Shown one piece after another: positions 35,964-45,057 of a stretch of DNA of 64,000 bases; the first letter of the stretch is position 1; each line of letters opens with the position of its first letter. This stretch comes from Alphaproteobacteria bacterium (GTDB taxonomy: Bacteria > Pseudomonadota > Alphaproteobacteria > Rhizobiales > JAJFHR01): assembly GCA_024278055.1 (NCBI GenBank), contig JAJRTY010000001.1, forward strand, positions 21,211 through 85,210, written 5' to 3'. Position numbers and translations under genes: made by a program. The notes beneath the pieces were generated by a model. That model had not been told where the DNA came from and did no database searches. It was given only the letters and a program-made list of their open reading frames with translations.

Positions 35964-37394
35964 TCAACCTTTTTTCCAATTGCCGTTAAACACCCCGGAC
36001 CGGTCCTTGCGGTTAAACCCGTGGGCACCAAAATAATCACGCTGGGCCTGAGTAAGATTGGCGGGGAGGTGTGCCGAGCAAAGACCATCGCAGTAAGTCA
36101 AAGCGCTCGATATAGCCGGTACTGGAATACCATGGTCAATCGCTGTCTGTGATACCAGTCGCAGCGGTTTTATCACAGGCAATAATATGCCTTTCACAGG
36201 TTCGGTAACTATCAGGTTAGAAGGTTCTTTGGCTTGCGCACAGGCATCGGAAATGCGGGTGAGCAGTGGTGAGCGTAAAATACATCCGGCCCGCCACACC
36301 CGCGATATTGAACATAGATCAAGCCCGTAACCATAGACGTTTGAGGCTTCACTCAGAAGGTTGAATCCTTGTGCAAACGAAATAATTCTCGTTGCCAAAA
36401 GGGTTTGCCGCAGATGTTGCAGAAAATTTTTCGGGTCTGCGCGAAACTCCTTTACCGTATTGTTGAAAATCGTTGAGGTTTTAATCCGTTCAGATTTTCG
36501 TGACGACATTATGCGGGCATCAACCGCCGCTGTTATGGTGGGGATGGCAACGCTAAGTTCAAGCGCGGCCATGCTGGCCCAGCGCCCGGTCCCTTTTTGA
36601 CCGGCGCTATCGACGATAATATCAACCAGCGGCCCTTCGGTGTCAGGGTCGATAGTCGCAAGAATATCAGCGCTGATGTCAATCAGAAACGAGCTGTCAT
36701 CACTGCCATTGAATTGAGCAAAAACCCCACCGATATCCGCAGGCGCCATCTTCATTGCCCGGCGCATGAAATCATAACATTCAGCAATCAGCTGCATTTC
36801 GGCATATTCAATGCCATTATGCACCATCTTGACAAAATGACCGGCACCGTTTTTTCCCATGTAGGCGACACAGGCAGTACCATCTTCAGCAGCCTTTGCC
36901 GCAATTTTCAGCAAAATTGGCTGGAGTGCATCAAATGCCTTGCGGTCACCGCCGACCATGAGGCAGGGGCCTTCGAGTATTCCGGCTTCACCACCCGAAA
37001 CCCCCATGCCGATAAGCTCAATTCCTGAAGTTTGAAGATTCTTCTGGCGTTCTTCGGTAGCGGCAAAATGCGAGTTGCCGCAATCAACAATTATATCATC
37101 CGGGCTTAAATGCGGCTGCAACAGTTTCAAAATGTCATCAACAGGACTTCCCGCAGGTACCATCAGAAAAATACGCCGTGGGCATTTCAAACTTTCAATC
37201 AGTTCGACAATCGTCTCTTTTAAGAAAATCCGCTCATGAGTTGCGCGGGCCAAAACAAACGCCTTAGCCTGCACTAAATCGTGATCATACCCGGCAACAC
37301 TATACCCATTGCGGGCGATGTTAAGGGCCAGTCCCTGGCCCATGACACCAAGTCCGATTACCGCCAGATCATTCGTTTCAATAGAGTTTTGCAT
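35964..37394 (-). CDS. gnd: 6-phosphogluconate dehydrogenase, decarboxylating
   Basis: Gnd oxidises 6-phosphogluconate to ribulose-5-phosphate with NADP+ in the pentose phosphate pathway. The 476-residue protein has the Rossmann motif GLGVMGQGLALNIARNGY near residue 15. VSGGEAGILEGPCLMVGG lies near residue 132, and GKNGAGHFVKMVHNGIEY near 183 holds the catalytic Lys and Asn. C-terminal AQRDYFGAHGFNRKDRSG is the usual tail. It faces the CoA-transferase gene (10 bases apart) and is divergent from the SDR gene at 37468. Confidence 0.95.
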   Translation of the reverse strand: MQNSIETNDLAVIGLGVMGQGLALNIARNGYSVAGYDHDLVQAKAFVLARATHERIFLKETIVELIESLKCPRRIFLMVPAGSPVDDILKLLQPHLSPDDIIVDCGNSHFAATEERQKNLQTSGIELIGMGVSGGEAGILEGPCLMVGGDRKAFDALQPILLKIAAKAAEDGTACVAYMGKNGAGHFVKMVHNGIEYAEMQLIAECYDFMRRAMKMAPADIGGVFAQFNGSDDSSFLIDISADILATIDPDTEGPLVDIIVDSAGQKGTGRWASMAALELSVAIPTITAAVDARIMSSRKSERIKTSTIFNNTVKEFRADPKNFLQHLRQTLLATRIISFAQGFNLLSEASNVYGYGLDLCSISRVWRAGCILRSPLLTRISDACAQAKEPSNLIVTEPVKGILLPVIKPLRLVSQTAIDHGIPVPAISSALTYCDGLCSAHLPANLTQAQRDYFGAHGFNRKDRSGVFNGNWKKG

Positions 37395-37467
37395 GTTCCG
37401 ACATTACAGGCAGAACTTTTCTTTCACAATCAGACGTTCTATAACCCAAAAAACGGGAGAGCAACGC

Positions 37468-38223
37468 ATGACGCAAAAAACCGCCATCGTTACCGGAGCG
37501 GCACGGGGAATTGGACTGGCTACAACAAAACTGCTTCTGGCTGAAGGATACCGCGTTGCCATGGTTGATCGTGATGGCGATGAACTGGCAAATGCTGCCG
37601 GGGGTTTAGTGAGTATAATGCCATTGGTTTTAGACATTTCAAAGGCTGAACAGGTCGACCGGATGGTAACCGAAACCGAGGCCGCTTTTGGGCATATAGA
37701 TGCGTTGATCAACAATGCCGGTGTCGCCGATTTCGGCCCGATTGAACCAACCGATTTCCAGCGCTGGCGTGACGTTATGGATACCAATCTCGATGGGGTT
37801 TTCTTATGCTCGATGGCGGCAACCCGGGCTTTGAAGAAATCACAAGGCTGTATTGTCAATATCGCCAGCATTTCAGGATTGCGCGCCTCAACCCTGCGAG
37901 TTGCCTATGGCACCTCAAAAGCAGCTGTCATTCACCTGACCCGGCAGTTTGCCGCCGAACTGGGCGAATTTGGCGTTCGTGTCAATTGTGTAGCACCCGG
38001 CCCGGTGCGCACAAAACTGGCGATGGCGGTGCATACACAGGACATTATTGACGCCTATCATGATGCCATCCCCTTAAATCGCTATGGCAGCGAAGATGAG
38101 ATTGCTTCAGTGATTACCTTCTTGTGTTCAGATAAAGCCAGTTATGTAACCGGCCAGGTAATTGCCGCTGATGGCGGATTTGACAGCACAGGCATCGGCC
38201 TGCCTTCGCTTCGCAAGCAATAG
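37468..38223 (+). CDS. Short-chain dehydrogenase/reductase
   Basis: This is a 251-residue classical SDR. It has the cofactor motif VTGAARGIGLATTKLL at residue 9, the NNAGVADFG segment near 80, and the catalytic Ser of NIASISGLRAS and YGTSKAAVIHLTRQ near 150. C-terminal VTGQVIAADGG closes the fold. Asp at the end of beta-strand 2 (VAMVDRD) favours NAD(H). I chose ATG 37468 with GGGAGAG upstream, and not the ORF-track start 37309, which lies inside the divergent gnd. The substrate is unknown; 3-oxoacyl, sugar or steroid alcohols are all possible in this family. Confidence 0.9.
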   Translation: MTQKTAIVTGAARGIGLATTKLLLAEGYRVAMVDRDGDELANAAGGLVSIMPLVLDISKAEQVDRMVTETEAAFGHIDALINNAGVADFGPIEPTDFQRWRDVMDTNLDGVFLCSMAATRALKKSQGCIVNIASISGLRASTLRVAYGTSKAAVIHLTRQFAAELGEFGVRVNCVAPGPVRTKLAMAVHTQDIIDAYHDAIPLNRYGSEDEIASVITFLCSDKASYVTGQVIAADGGFDSTGIGLPSLRKQ

Positions 38224-38230
38224 CGTACAA

Positions 38231-39451
38231 TCACGCCTGCATCAGACGCGGCACATCATTAAGCGGCTGCATGCCGCGTTGCATAACCTCACGGCGCAAC
38301 GGGCCTATCTGATTGAGCATAAACAATCCCAGTCCGCGCGCACCCTGCAAAGGTGCAAAATTGTGGATGAGTGAGCGGTTCAAACGATCAACCACCACGG
38401 TTCTGGGGAAGATATCAAGGCGGCGGCGGCGATCATAGGTTTGCATGATCCTATCGCTGCCAACATCCTCATTGACCAGCTTAGTATCACCAATCAATTC
38501 AGCCACCAGGGCCGCATCGCGCAATCCAAGATTGAGCCCCTGGGCACCAATTGGCGGTAATACGTGAGCAGCTTCGCCCACCAGCATGATACGGTTTTTG
38601 GCAAAGTGTCTGGCAGTTAATCCATCAATGGGAAATAATCCGCGCGGACTGGCTTTTGATATTCTTCCCAAAACCGCATCTGTCTGTTTTTCAAGTTCGT
38701 GGCAAAATGCGTCATCAGACAGCTGGAAAATCTCATCGGCATCCTGCGGCTTTTCAATCCACACCAGCCCAGAGCGATTGCCTTCAAGCGGCACCAGAGT
38801 GAGGGGGCCGGCGCTGCGGTGAAACTCAATCGACATATCCTCGTGCGGCAGGCCATGTGAAAAACTACAGGCCACCGCTTTTTGCGGATATGACCAGGAC
38901 GTAACTTTTATAAAGGCTGCATCGCGGCATAGTGAGTGCCGCCCGTCCGCTGCAATGACACAAGAAGATGAAATTGAATTCGACTGCGTATCAATTGATA
39001 TTTCAACCTCCAGCCCCTGGGACACAACCGCTTCAATTCGCCCGCCAATCAGATCAAGGTTTTGCATGTCTCCGGCAGCCTCCTGCAGACATCGGTTGAG
39101 CAGCCCCAGCGGCACATTCCAGGCAAAAGGGTCATCGCCCAGCTCATGGGCATCGAAAGTAACGGTAGGCGCTTTCAAAAAACGCCGCGTATGATCAATC
39201 AGCCGCATCCGCCACAATGGTGCTGACACTTTGTGGCACCGGGGCCAGATATCCAGATGTTTGAGCAGGCGCACACCGCCTTGCATCAAAGCAACGGTGC
39301 GGGCATCCGCATTTGCCTTTTTTGCTTTTTTGTCGGCAAAAAGAGGATCGATGATTGCAACTTTCAATCCGGTCCCGGCGACCAGCAATGCAGCAACAAG
39401 ACCGGCTGGCCCGGCCCCGGCGACGACGACATCGTATGCACACTTTTTCAT
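38231..39451 (-). CDS. UbiH/UbiF/VisC-family FAD-dependent hydroxylase
   Basis: This is a flavoprotein monooxygenase of about 406 residues. The FAD-binding motif VVVAGAGPAGLVAALLVAGTG starts near residue 8. VIAADGRHSLCRDA lies near residue 165, and MLVGEAAHVLPPIGAQGLNLGLRDA near 285 is the second FAD motif of ubiquinone-biosynthetic hydroxylases. It probably hydroxylates the ubiquinone precursor ring, although the family also has other substrates. ATG 39451 is preferred over the ORF-track start five codons earlier. It ends 8 bases from the stop of the SDR gene, convergently, and is divergent from the crotonase gene. Confidence 0.88.
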   Translation of the reverse strand: MKKCAYDVVVAGAGPAGLVAALLVAGTGLKVAIIDPLFADKKAKKANADARTVALMQGGVRLLKHLDIWPRCHKVSAPLWRMRLIDHTRRFLKAPTVTFDAHELGDDPFAWNVPLGLLNRCLQEAAGDMQNLDLIGGRIEAVVSQGLEVEISIDTQSNSISSSCVIAADGRHSLCRDAAFIKVTSWSYPQKAVACSFSHGLPHEDMSIEFHRSAGPLTLVPLEGNRSGLVWIEKPQDADEIFQLSDDAFCHELEKQTDAVLGRISKASPRGLFPIDGLTARHFAKNRIMLVGEAAHVLPPIGAQGLNLGLRDAALVAELIGDTKLVNEDVGSDRIMQTYDRRRRLDIFPRTVVVDRLNRSLIHNFAPLQGARGLGLFMLNQIGPLRREVMQRGMQPLNDVPRLMQA

Positions 39452-39536
39452 CTGCTGATTATACATGATTTGCTGGACTTTGCTGTGTTTTTAATGCGCA
39501 ATAGGCCTTCCGAAAAACAGAAACAGAAGCCATGCA

Positions 39537-40325
39537 ATGTCCTATAATTCAATTCTCGTGCAGCAAAAAGACGCAGTAAGTATCATCACTCTTAACCGAC
39601 CTGAAAAGCTCAACAGCTTTAACAGTGAAATGCACCGTGAACTGGCCGCTGAGTTGAACAGGATAGCCGCAGATCAACTCTGCCGTGTTCTTGTTTTAAC
39701 CGGGGCAGGGCGGGCCTTTTGCGCCGGACAGGATTTAAGTGAAAAAAAGTTTGCTCCCGGTGTCGTCCCCGACGTGGGCAAATCTCTCGATGAATATTAC
39801 AATCCCTTGGTAAGGCGATTGCGCGGTCTTGCCATTCCGGTGATTACTGCCGTCAATGGCGTTGCCGCTGGTGCCGGTGCCAATATAGCGCTCACCGGTG
39901 ATATTGTTATTGCCGCAAAATCAGCACGTTTCATTCAGGCCTTCAGCCGTATTGGCCTTATTCCCGATGCCGGCGGCACCTATATTCTCACTCACAAGCT
40001 TGGGGAAATGCGGGCCAAGGCAGTCAGCATGCTGGCAACGCCAATTAGCGCTGAACAAGCGGAAAAATGGGGCCTCGTGTGGCAGGTTTTTGACGATGAG
40101 ACTTTCATGGACGATGTTATGCAACTGGCTACACAAATGTCGCAACAGGCAACCTGCGCCCTTGGGTTGACCAAACAGGCCATTCATGCCGTGTCCTCAA
40201 ATACCTATGATCAGCAACTGGATCTTGAGCGGCGGTTACAGGGAGAGGCCGGGCGCACGGATGACTATCGCGAAGGTGTTACTGCCTTCAAGGAAAAGCG
40301 CGAAGCGCGATTCACTGGCAGATAG
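39537..40325 (+). CDS. Enoyl-CoA hydratase/isomerase (PaaG-like)
   Basis: This is a 262-residue crotonase-fold protein. The oxyanion-hole segments are GAGRAFCAGQDLSE near residue 58 and NGVAAGAGANIALTGDIV near 106. RIGLIPDAGGTYIL near 142 has Asp in the position of the catalytic acid, as in PaaG, the ring 1,2-epoxyphenylacetyl-CoA isomerase, where typical hydratases have Glu. The rest of the phenylacetate pathway is not in the window, so a role in aromatic degradation is only suggested. The next gene, DUF2182, starts 24 bases later and has no evident metabolic link. Confidence 0.87.
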   Translation: MSYNSILVQQKDAVSIITLNRPEKLNSFNSEMHRELAAELNRIAADQLCRVLVLTGAGRAFCAGQDLSEKKFAPGVVPDVGKSLDEYYNPLVRRLRGLAIPVITAVNGVAAGAGANIALTGDIVIAAKSARFIQAFSRIGLIPDAGGTYILTHKLGEMRAKAVSMLATPISAEQAEKWGLVWQVFDDETFMDDVMQLATQMSQQATCALGLTKQAIHAVSSNTYDQQLDLERRLQGEAGRTDDYREGVTAFKEKREARFTGR

Positions 40326-40349
40326 TGTTGCGTGGAATAAAATTCAACA

Positions 40350-41096
40350 ATGAAGAATAGTACAACCCTTAACTCTAAAATTATCGCGTTTACCGGTTTA
40401 AGCGCAATGATTGTGGTCGCCTGGATCTATCTGGTGATGATGGCCGGACACTCCATGCCTGCCGGCAACATGGGTTCTGGTGCCAATTACTCGGTTGGGC
40501 TTCTCGCTTCCATGTGGGTGGCGATGTCAATCGCCATGATGTTGCCCACCGCAGTACCGATGATTTCCGCTTATATGGAGATTTGCCAGACTGCAGCAGC
40601 CAAATCAATTGCAACCGTATCACCGCTTGTTCTGATCGCCGGGTATTTATCCGTCTGGCTTGCCTTTGCCCTCAGCGCTGCCATCGCCCAGGTGGGCTTT
40701 CTTCAGCTGTTATTGTTATATCCGGTTCCGCCTGCGACCAGCCAGGCGGGTGCCAGCCTGTTGTTGATAGCGGCCGGGATCTATCAGTTCACCGGTCTTA
40801 AACAGGCGTGTTTGGCAAAATGCCGCGCACCGCTGAATTTTTTCTTTGCCAACTGGAGCGACAGCCCGCGCGAAATTTTCCAGCTTGGTGTCAAACAGGG
40901 GGTGTTTTGTCTCGGCTGTTGCTGGGCCCTGATGCTGGTAATGTTTGTTACCGGCATAATGGATATTCTCTGGATGGTAGCCCTGACGGCCCTTATGGTG
41001 GCGGAAAAAACCATCCCCAATCCGGATTTTTTAAGACGTATTACCGGGTTTGCTTTGATTGCCTGGGGTGCAACACTGGCGGTTGAATTAATATAG
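40350..41096 (+). CDS. DUF2182 integral membrane protein, predicted metal-linked
   Basis: This is a 248-residue membrane protein of the DUF2182 family, for which no biochemical function is established. About six hydrophobic segments are visible. Conserved pieces are SMWVAMSIAMMLPTAVPMIS near residue 52, GIYQFTGLKQACLAKCRAP near 145 and GVKQGVFCLGCCWALM near 180, which carry Met, Cys and Lys residues suggestive of metal binding. The gene is 6 bases ahead of a DUF1326 gene, a pairing I know from other proteobacteria. Both are next to a copper amine oxidase gene, so a role in metal delivery is a reasonable inference. Confidence 0.85.
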   Translation: MKNSTTLNSKIIAFTGLSAMIVVAWIYLVMMAGHSMPAGNMGSGANYSVGLLASMWVAMSIAMMLPTAVPMISAYMEICQTAAAKSIATVSPLVLIAGYLSVWLAFALSAAIAQVGFLQLLLLYPVPPATSQAGASLLLIAAGIYQFTGLKQACLAKCRAPLNFFFANWSDSPREIFQLGVKQGVFCLGCCWALMLVMFVTGIMDILWMVALTALMVAEKTIPNPDFLRRITGFALIAWGATLAVELI

Positions 41097-41102
41097 GGAG
41101 AT

Positions 41103-41720
41103 ATGCGTATGATTGAACCTTGGCACCTGAAGGGCGAACTCATGCTCAGTTGCAGTTGTGATGTGTTCTGCCCCTGCGTCATTTCGCTGGGTAAACATCC
41201 ACCCACCGAAGGCACGTGCCAGGGTTGGGTTGGCATCCGTATTGACGATGGTAAATATGGTGGCACAGACCTGTCAGGCCTCAACGCCGGCCTTTTGCTG
41301 GATATACCCGGCCCCATGGGACGGGGAAACTGGAAAGTTGCCGCTTACATTGATGAGCGCGCCAGTGATGACGCATTGGCAGGCCTCAGCACCATACTTT
41401 CCGGCAAGGCCAAGGGCTCAACCGGCGTTCTTGGTATCCTGGTCGGGGAATTTCTCGGCGTGTACAAGGTGCCGATTGATTATGAAACAGAAGGCAATAT
41501 CAGACGCTTCAATATTCCCAAAAAAATCAGCGGAGAAATCCGCCCCATACCTGGCGGTAATGACAGCGGCGATGTTGTCATCACCAATTCACAATACTGG
41601 ATAGCCTCTGACATCATTGTTGCCAAAGCCCATGTCAGCCGCGTGCGTGCTGAAAGCCGCATATGGGATTTTGCCGGAAAAAGTGCGGAAATCTGTCACT
41701 TAGACTGGTCCGGGCCGTAA
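41103..41720 (+). CDS. DUF1326-domain protein
   Basis: This is a 205-residue soluble protein of the DUF1326 family. The hallmark is the N-terminal Cys cluster CSCDVFCPC (residues 17-25), a likely metal or iron-sulfur binding site. LGILVGEFLGVYKVPIDYE near residue 115 and NSQYWIASDIIVAKAHVS near 160 are also family-like. No signal peptide is present. It is almost certainly cotranscribed with DUF2182 (6-base gap, GGGAGAT before the start). The function is not known, and the pair should be considered together. Confidence 0.85.
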   Translation: MRMIEPWHLKGELMLSCSCDVFCPCVISLGKHPPTEGTCQGWVGIRIDDGKYGGTDLSGLNAGLLLDIPGPMGRGNWKVAAYIDERASDDALAGLSTILSGKAKGSTGVLGILVGEFLGVYKVPIDYETEGNIRRFNIPKKISGEIRPIPGGNDSGDVVITNSQYWIASDIIVAKAHVSRVRAESRIWDFAGKSAEICHLDWSGP

Positions 41721-41752
41721 GGGCGCCGGAAATGTTAAGAGCAATCCGGCAA

Positions 41753-43732
41753 TTACTGTTCCTTTGGCCTGGCGAAAGCCGGGTTTAAGTCCAGCGCAGG
41801 ATTTTCGTCAAAAAAGTTAAACGGCTGGATGGTTATTTCGCGCCACAGAGTTGGCATCATCGGCCAGTCTTCCGTGCGGGGAATATGGTGAATTCCAATT
41901 GTTGGCCATACCACAATATCCCTGTTTTCAATGTTCTGTGGCGAAGCAATCCAAGCCGGCAGGCCATCGCCGCCTTTTGATTGATTTGGAAAATTTCCGG
42001 CGGCATAGACCTGCCCGCGATCATAGGCTGTCACCCACAGCGCCTCATTAGAAAAAATAGCCCGCGATTGTGGTGAAAACTTAGGCGACAATGGCGCTGT
42101 CACCCGAGCAGACATTTCTATTTGAACCGAAGGGTTGTGCCCCAGTTTGGTCCGCTTGTTGGTGTTTTTGATGAACCATAAGCCTGATTGTTCCCCCAGT
42201 GCCGTTTCAACCTTGGCCGGAGTTTGATTGAAAGTCCAGATCTCGCGCCGGGGGTTTACTGACGGCAAAGTCAGTGGAGTGATTATTCCTTCGGCAAAGG
42301 TGTTTTTCAACCCGTCAACATCAAGGTCTATACGATAATAAAAATAGTGATCATGGTTGGGCGCCACACTATTGGCGGCAACCAGTGTGCCATACTTCGT
42401 ATCCTTATGTGCGCTTTCATCTTTCATGGATTTTGTTTCAACGCCCTTGATGGCAAGAATACCTGTGGCCCCCAAACGCAGTTTGATATCGCCGGTCTGG
42501 GTGAACACCCAGTCGAGCGCATAGTCATAATTTCCCACGGTGGGAATCATCCGCACCACCAGGTTGACGGCGCGACGACTTTCAACATCGCGACCGGCAT
42601 TTTCCGCATGACGCCAGGCGGGGTCCCCTGTGGCGCGTTCAAAAATACAAATGGCGCGTTCAACGGGAAAAACCTTTCCGGTGTCGCTGGGGACAACTGT
42701 ATTGATAAAAACGGCATTCACAGGGCAGTCTTTGCCCGGGCGCAGGGAAGAAGCAAGATACCCCAGACCATATTCGCCGGCATCAAGAAAAGCCTTGTAA
42801 GACCACGCAGGGTAGGGGTCCATATAGGGCACAAACATTTCTGACAAGGCCATTTGATAGGCAACTTTACGCAATTTGCCCTTGTCATTATAGCGTACCA
42901 GCGAAACGACGATACCGTTTCGGCGCTCAAAGCGCAGGTGAAACGACCAGTTTTGCCATTCAACCTGCAAACCGCCCTTGAGTTTGTAGTTGGCTCCCTC
43001 AGGCGATACATTAATCACCGGCTTGAGGGCGGGGCGAAATTCTGTATTGCTCTGGGTTTCGTAATTGCTCACCGGCGCCGGCACCGGCACAACACCGGTA
43101 TCGACCACATCAATGACCTTTTTGGCATTAACATCAACAACGGCAAAGACGCCTTCGACCGGGCGGCCATAACGATGGTTTTTTGACTTGGAGACCTCGT
43201 AACACGGCACATTCAAAATACGCTGGCCCTCATAATCATGGCCAGGTAAATACCCCGGTAAAATAGGCGAACAAAACAGATTTTTAAAATCATCATAGCC
43301 ACGCTTGCGCATGGCCTTTTGCCAATTGGGGTCCTTCAGTGTCAAAGCCTGGGCCATTCGCCATTCGCTAATGAGAACACTGCTCTGCACTCCGATTTTT
43401 TCCTCGACCGATATGACTTTGGCAGCGGTGATATCAACCACAGCCTCAAACGTTTTTGCCCCACGCCGGAAAACCACAAAAGATTTGCGTAAAATGGGGT
43501 CTCCGTCCTGCCATGCCCACATCGCCGCCTTGGCAGGCTCCTGCAGCCGAACAGCGGTAAACAGCGTGTCGCTGTCAACCTTACCGGCGCGCTTGAGGAT
43601 CGAAACCACACTGGACACTTCGTCAGCATCCAGTGCATTCAGGGGATGGTCCACTTGTTGAGCAGATGCGATGGTGGAAAAAACAGAAAGCAAAAATGCC
43701 AGGAAGGTGAGTTTCAGTTTTTGACCCGGCAT
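41753..43732 (-). CDS. Copper-containing primary-amine oxidase
   Basis: This is a 659-residue periplasmic quinoprotein that oxidises primary amines to aldehydes, ammonia and H2O2. Residues 1-24 are a signal peptide ending ASA. The TPQ-forming Tyr lies in VGNYDYALDW near residue 398, and the catalytic Asp in FLDAGEYGLG near 315. Copper ligands are the HxH in APNHDHYFYYRIDLDVDG near 455 and a His in PTIGIHHIPRTEDWP near 623. Such enzymes use 2-phenylethylamine, tyramine or histamine. The PaaG-like crotonase upstream would fit phenylethylamine breakdown, but no aldehyde dehydrogenase is present. It is divergent from the FAA hydrolase. Confidence 0.93.
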   Translation of the reverse strand: MPGQKLKLTFLAFLLSVFSTIASAQQVDHPLNALDADEVSSVVSILKRAGKVDSDTLFTAVRLQEPAKAAMWAWQDGDPILRKSFVVFRRGAKTFEAVVDITAAKVISVEEKIGVQSSVLISEWRMAQALTLKDPNWQKAMRKRGYDDFKNLFCSPILPGYLPGHDYEGQRILNVPCYEVSKSKNHRYGRPVEGVFAVVDVNAKKVIDVVDTGVVPVPAPVSNYETQSNTEFRPALKPVINVSPEGANYKLKGGLQVEWQNWSFHLRFERRNGIVVSLVRYNDKGKLRKVAYQMALSEMFVPYMDPYPAWSYKAFLDAGEYGLGYLASSLRPGKDCPVNAVFINTVVPSDTGKVFPVERAICIFERATGDPAWRHAENAGRDVESRRAVNLVVRMIPTVGNYDYALDWVFTQTGDIKLRLGATGILAIKGVETKSMKDESAHKDTKYGTLVAANSVAPNHDHYFYYRIDLDVDGLKNTFAEGIITPLTLPSVNPRREIWTFNQTPAKVETALGEQSGLWFIKNTNKRTKLGHNPSVQIEMSARVTAPLSPKFSPQSRAIFSNEALWVTAYDRGQVYAAGNFPNQSKGGDGLPAWIASPQNIENRDIVVWPTIGIHHIPRTEDWPMMPTLWREITIQPFNFFDENPALDLNPAFARPKEQ

Positions 43733-43822
43733 TATATATCTCCTATTAAAATGTTCGAAAATCCAACACCGAATCGGTATCCTGACCTAACAGAATTTGA
43801 ATAGTAACCAAGGAATTCACCC

Positions 43823-44536
43823 ATGTCATATGTCCTTAATGTCGCACCCGTTCCCTCCGTTCCGGTAAAAGGAAATGACAGCAGATTTCCGGTACGGCGC
43901 ATTTTCTGTGTTGGTCGCAACTATGCCGAACACGCCCGCGAAATGGGTTTTGATCCCGATCGCGAGCCACCTTTTTTCTTCACCAAACCTGGCGACGCTA
44001 TTGTTCAAGATGGTGCGGAAATTCCCTATCCCCCTTTGACCAACAATTTGCATTACGAGATTGAGCTGGTGGTGGCTATCTCTGGTGGCGGATTGAATAT
44101 CAGGGAAAGCGAGGCTCTTGAGCAAATCTATGGTTATGCGGTTGGCCTCGATATGACCCGGCGTGACTTACAGCTTTCCATGCGAAAAATCGGCCGCCCG
44201 TGGTGCTGGGGCAAAGCATTTGATAATTCTGCTCCCGTGGGCGAAATCACTCCCGTCGACCAATGTGGCCATATCGACAAAGGCCATATTTGGCTGGATG
44301 TAAATGGTGAGCGCCGACAGGACGGCGATATCAACCAGCTTATCTGGTCGATACCCGAAGTCATTGCCCACCTCACTCAATCGATAGCCCTTGCACCGGG
44401 AGATTTGATAATGACTGGCACACCCGCAGGTGTCGGACCGGTTGTTGCCGGTGACAGGCTTTGCGGAGGGATTGATGGTTTGGGTAGCCTGTCAGTCTCT
44501 ATCGTTGAACCTACATATTGTGCGGGCGGGTCTTGA
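43823..44536 (+). CDS. Fumarylacetoacetate hydrolase family protein
   Basis: This is a 237-residue FAH-family enzyme. IFCVGRNYAEHAREMGFD near residue 27 is the family signature. The metal-binding acidic cluster is LHYEIELVVAISG near residue 75 and YAVGLDMTRRDLQ near 105. LIMTGTPAGVGPV near 195 completes the active site. The family includes fumarylpyruvate hydrolase, acylpyruvases and oxaloacetate decarboxylases, and the start resembles fumarylpyruvate hydrolase most. It lies divergent from the amine oxidase. Its last 26 bases overlap the 3' end of the minus-strand cytochrome c gene. Confidence 0.9.
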   Translation: MSYVLNVAPVPSVPVKGNDSRFPVRRIFCVGRNYAEHAREMGFDPDREPPFFFTKPGDAIVQDGAEIPYPPLTNNLHYEIELVVAISGGGLNIRESEALEQIYGYAVGLDMTRRDLQLSMRKIGRPWCWGKAFDNSAPVGEITPVDQCGHIDKGHIWLDVNGERRQDGDINQLIWSIPEVIAHLTQSIALAPGDLIMTGTPAGVGPVVAGDRLCGGIDGLGSLSVSIVEPTYCAGGS

Positions 44537-44939
44537 TACCGTTGGCAACCTGCATTTCCCGCACATATTTCACGATCGCGGCGATCTGTTGATCTGAAAT
44601 ACCAGGGCGTGGCGGCATGTTGCCGAAAGGCCAATGATGCTGTGGCACGCCTCCCTTGACGGCTCTGAAGAAAGCTTCATCGCCATGGTGGCCCGGGTTG
44701 TAAATAGAGTGAACCAGCGGTGGACCTTTCTTGCCTCCCGCAGCTTTTTTACCGTGACAGACAGCGCAATTGGCATCAAAGGCAACTTTTCCTGTAGTTG
44801 CCTGGGCCGAAAGGGTCGGCTCTGTGACATTAACACTCGCAGCATCCTTGGACGAAATCAAAGGAGCAACAAAAAGCCCGATGCCAAGCAGTAAAAAACC
44901 ACCAACCGCGATCGGTACAATATATTCAGAAATTTTCAA
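44511..44939 (-). CDS. Membrane-anchored monohaem cytochrome c
   Basis: This is a 142-residue protein with one N-terminal helix (about residues 7-30) and a periplasmic cytochrome c domain. The haem motif is CAVCH near residue 60, and the axial Met is probably in GNMPPRPGISDQQ near residue 107. It should pass electrons between a quinol-oxidising complex and a terminal acceptor. It is the last gene of a minus-strand run: Cu-ATPase, cytochrome c, Rieske protein, then this, with a 118-base gap from the Rieske gene. It overlaps the convergent FAH gene by 26 bases. Confidence 0.85.
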   Translation of the reverse strand: MKISEYIVPIAVGGFLLLGIGLFVAPLISSKDAASVNVTEPTLSAQATTGKVAFDANCAVCHGKKAAGGKKGPPLVHSIYNPGHHGDEAFFRAVKGGVPQHHWPFGNMPPRPGISDQQIAAIVKYVREMQVANGIKTRPHNM

Positions 44940-45057
44940 TTTTGTAGCGTCCTTTTTTGAATCTAAAATTTATTTTACTATACTTTTAAAACCACTGCAC
45001 ATGGTTTGGTGCATTGATATGTGTCAAGGTCGGCTTTATCTGCTGGGCGAAATTCGA

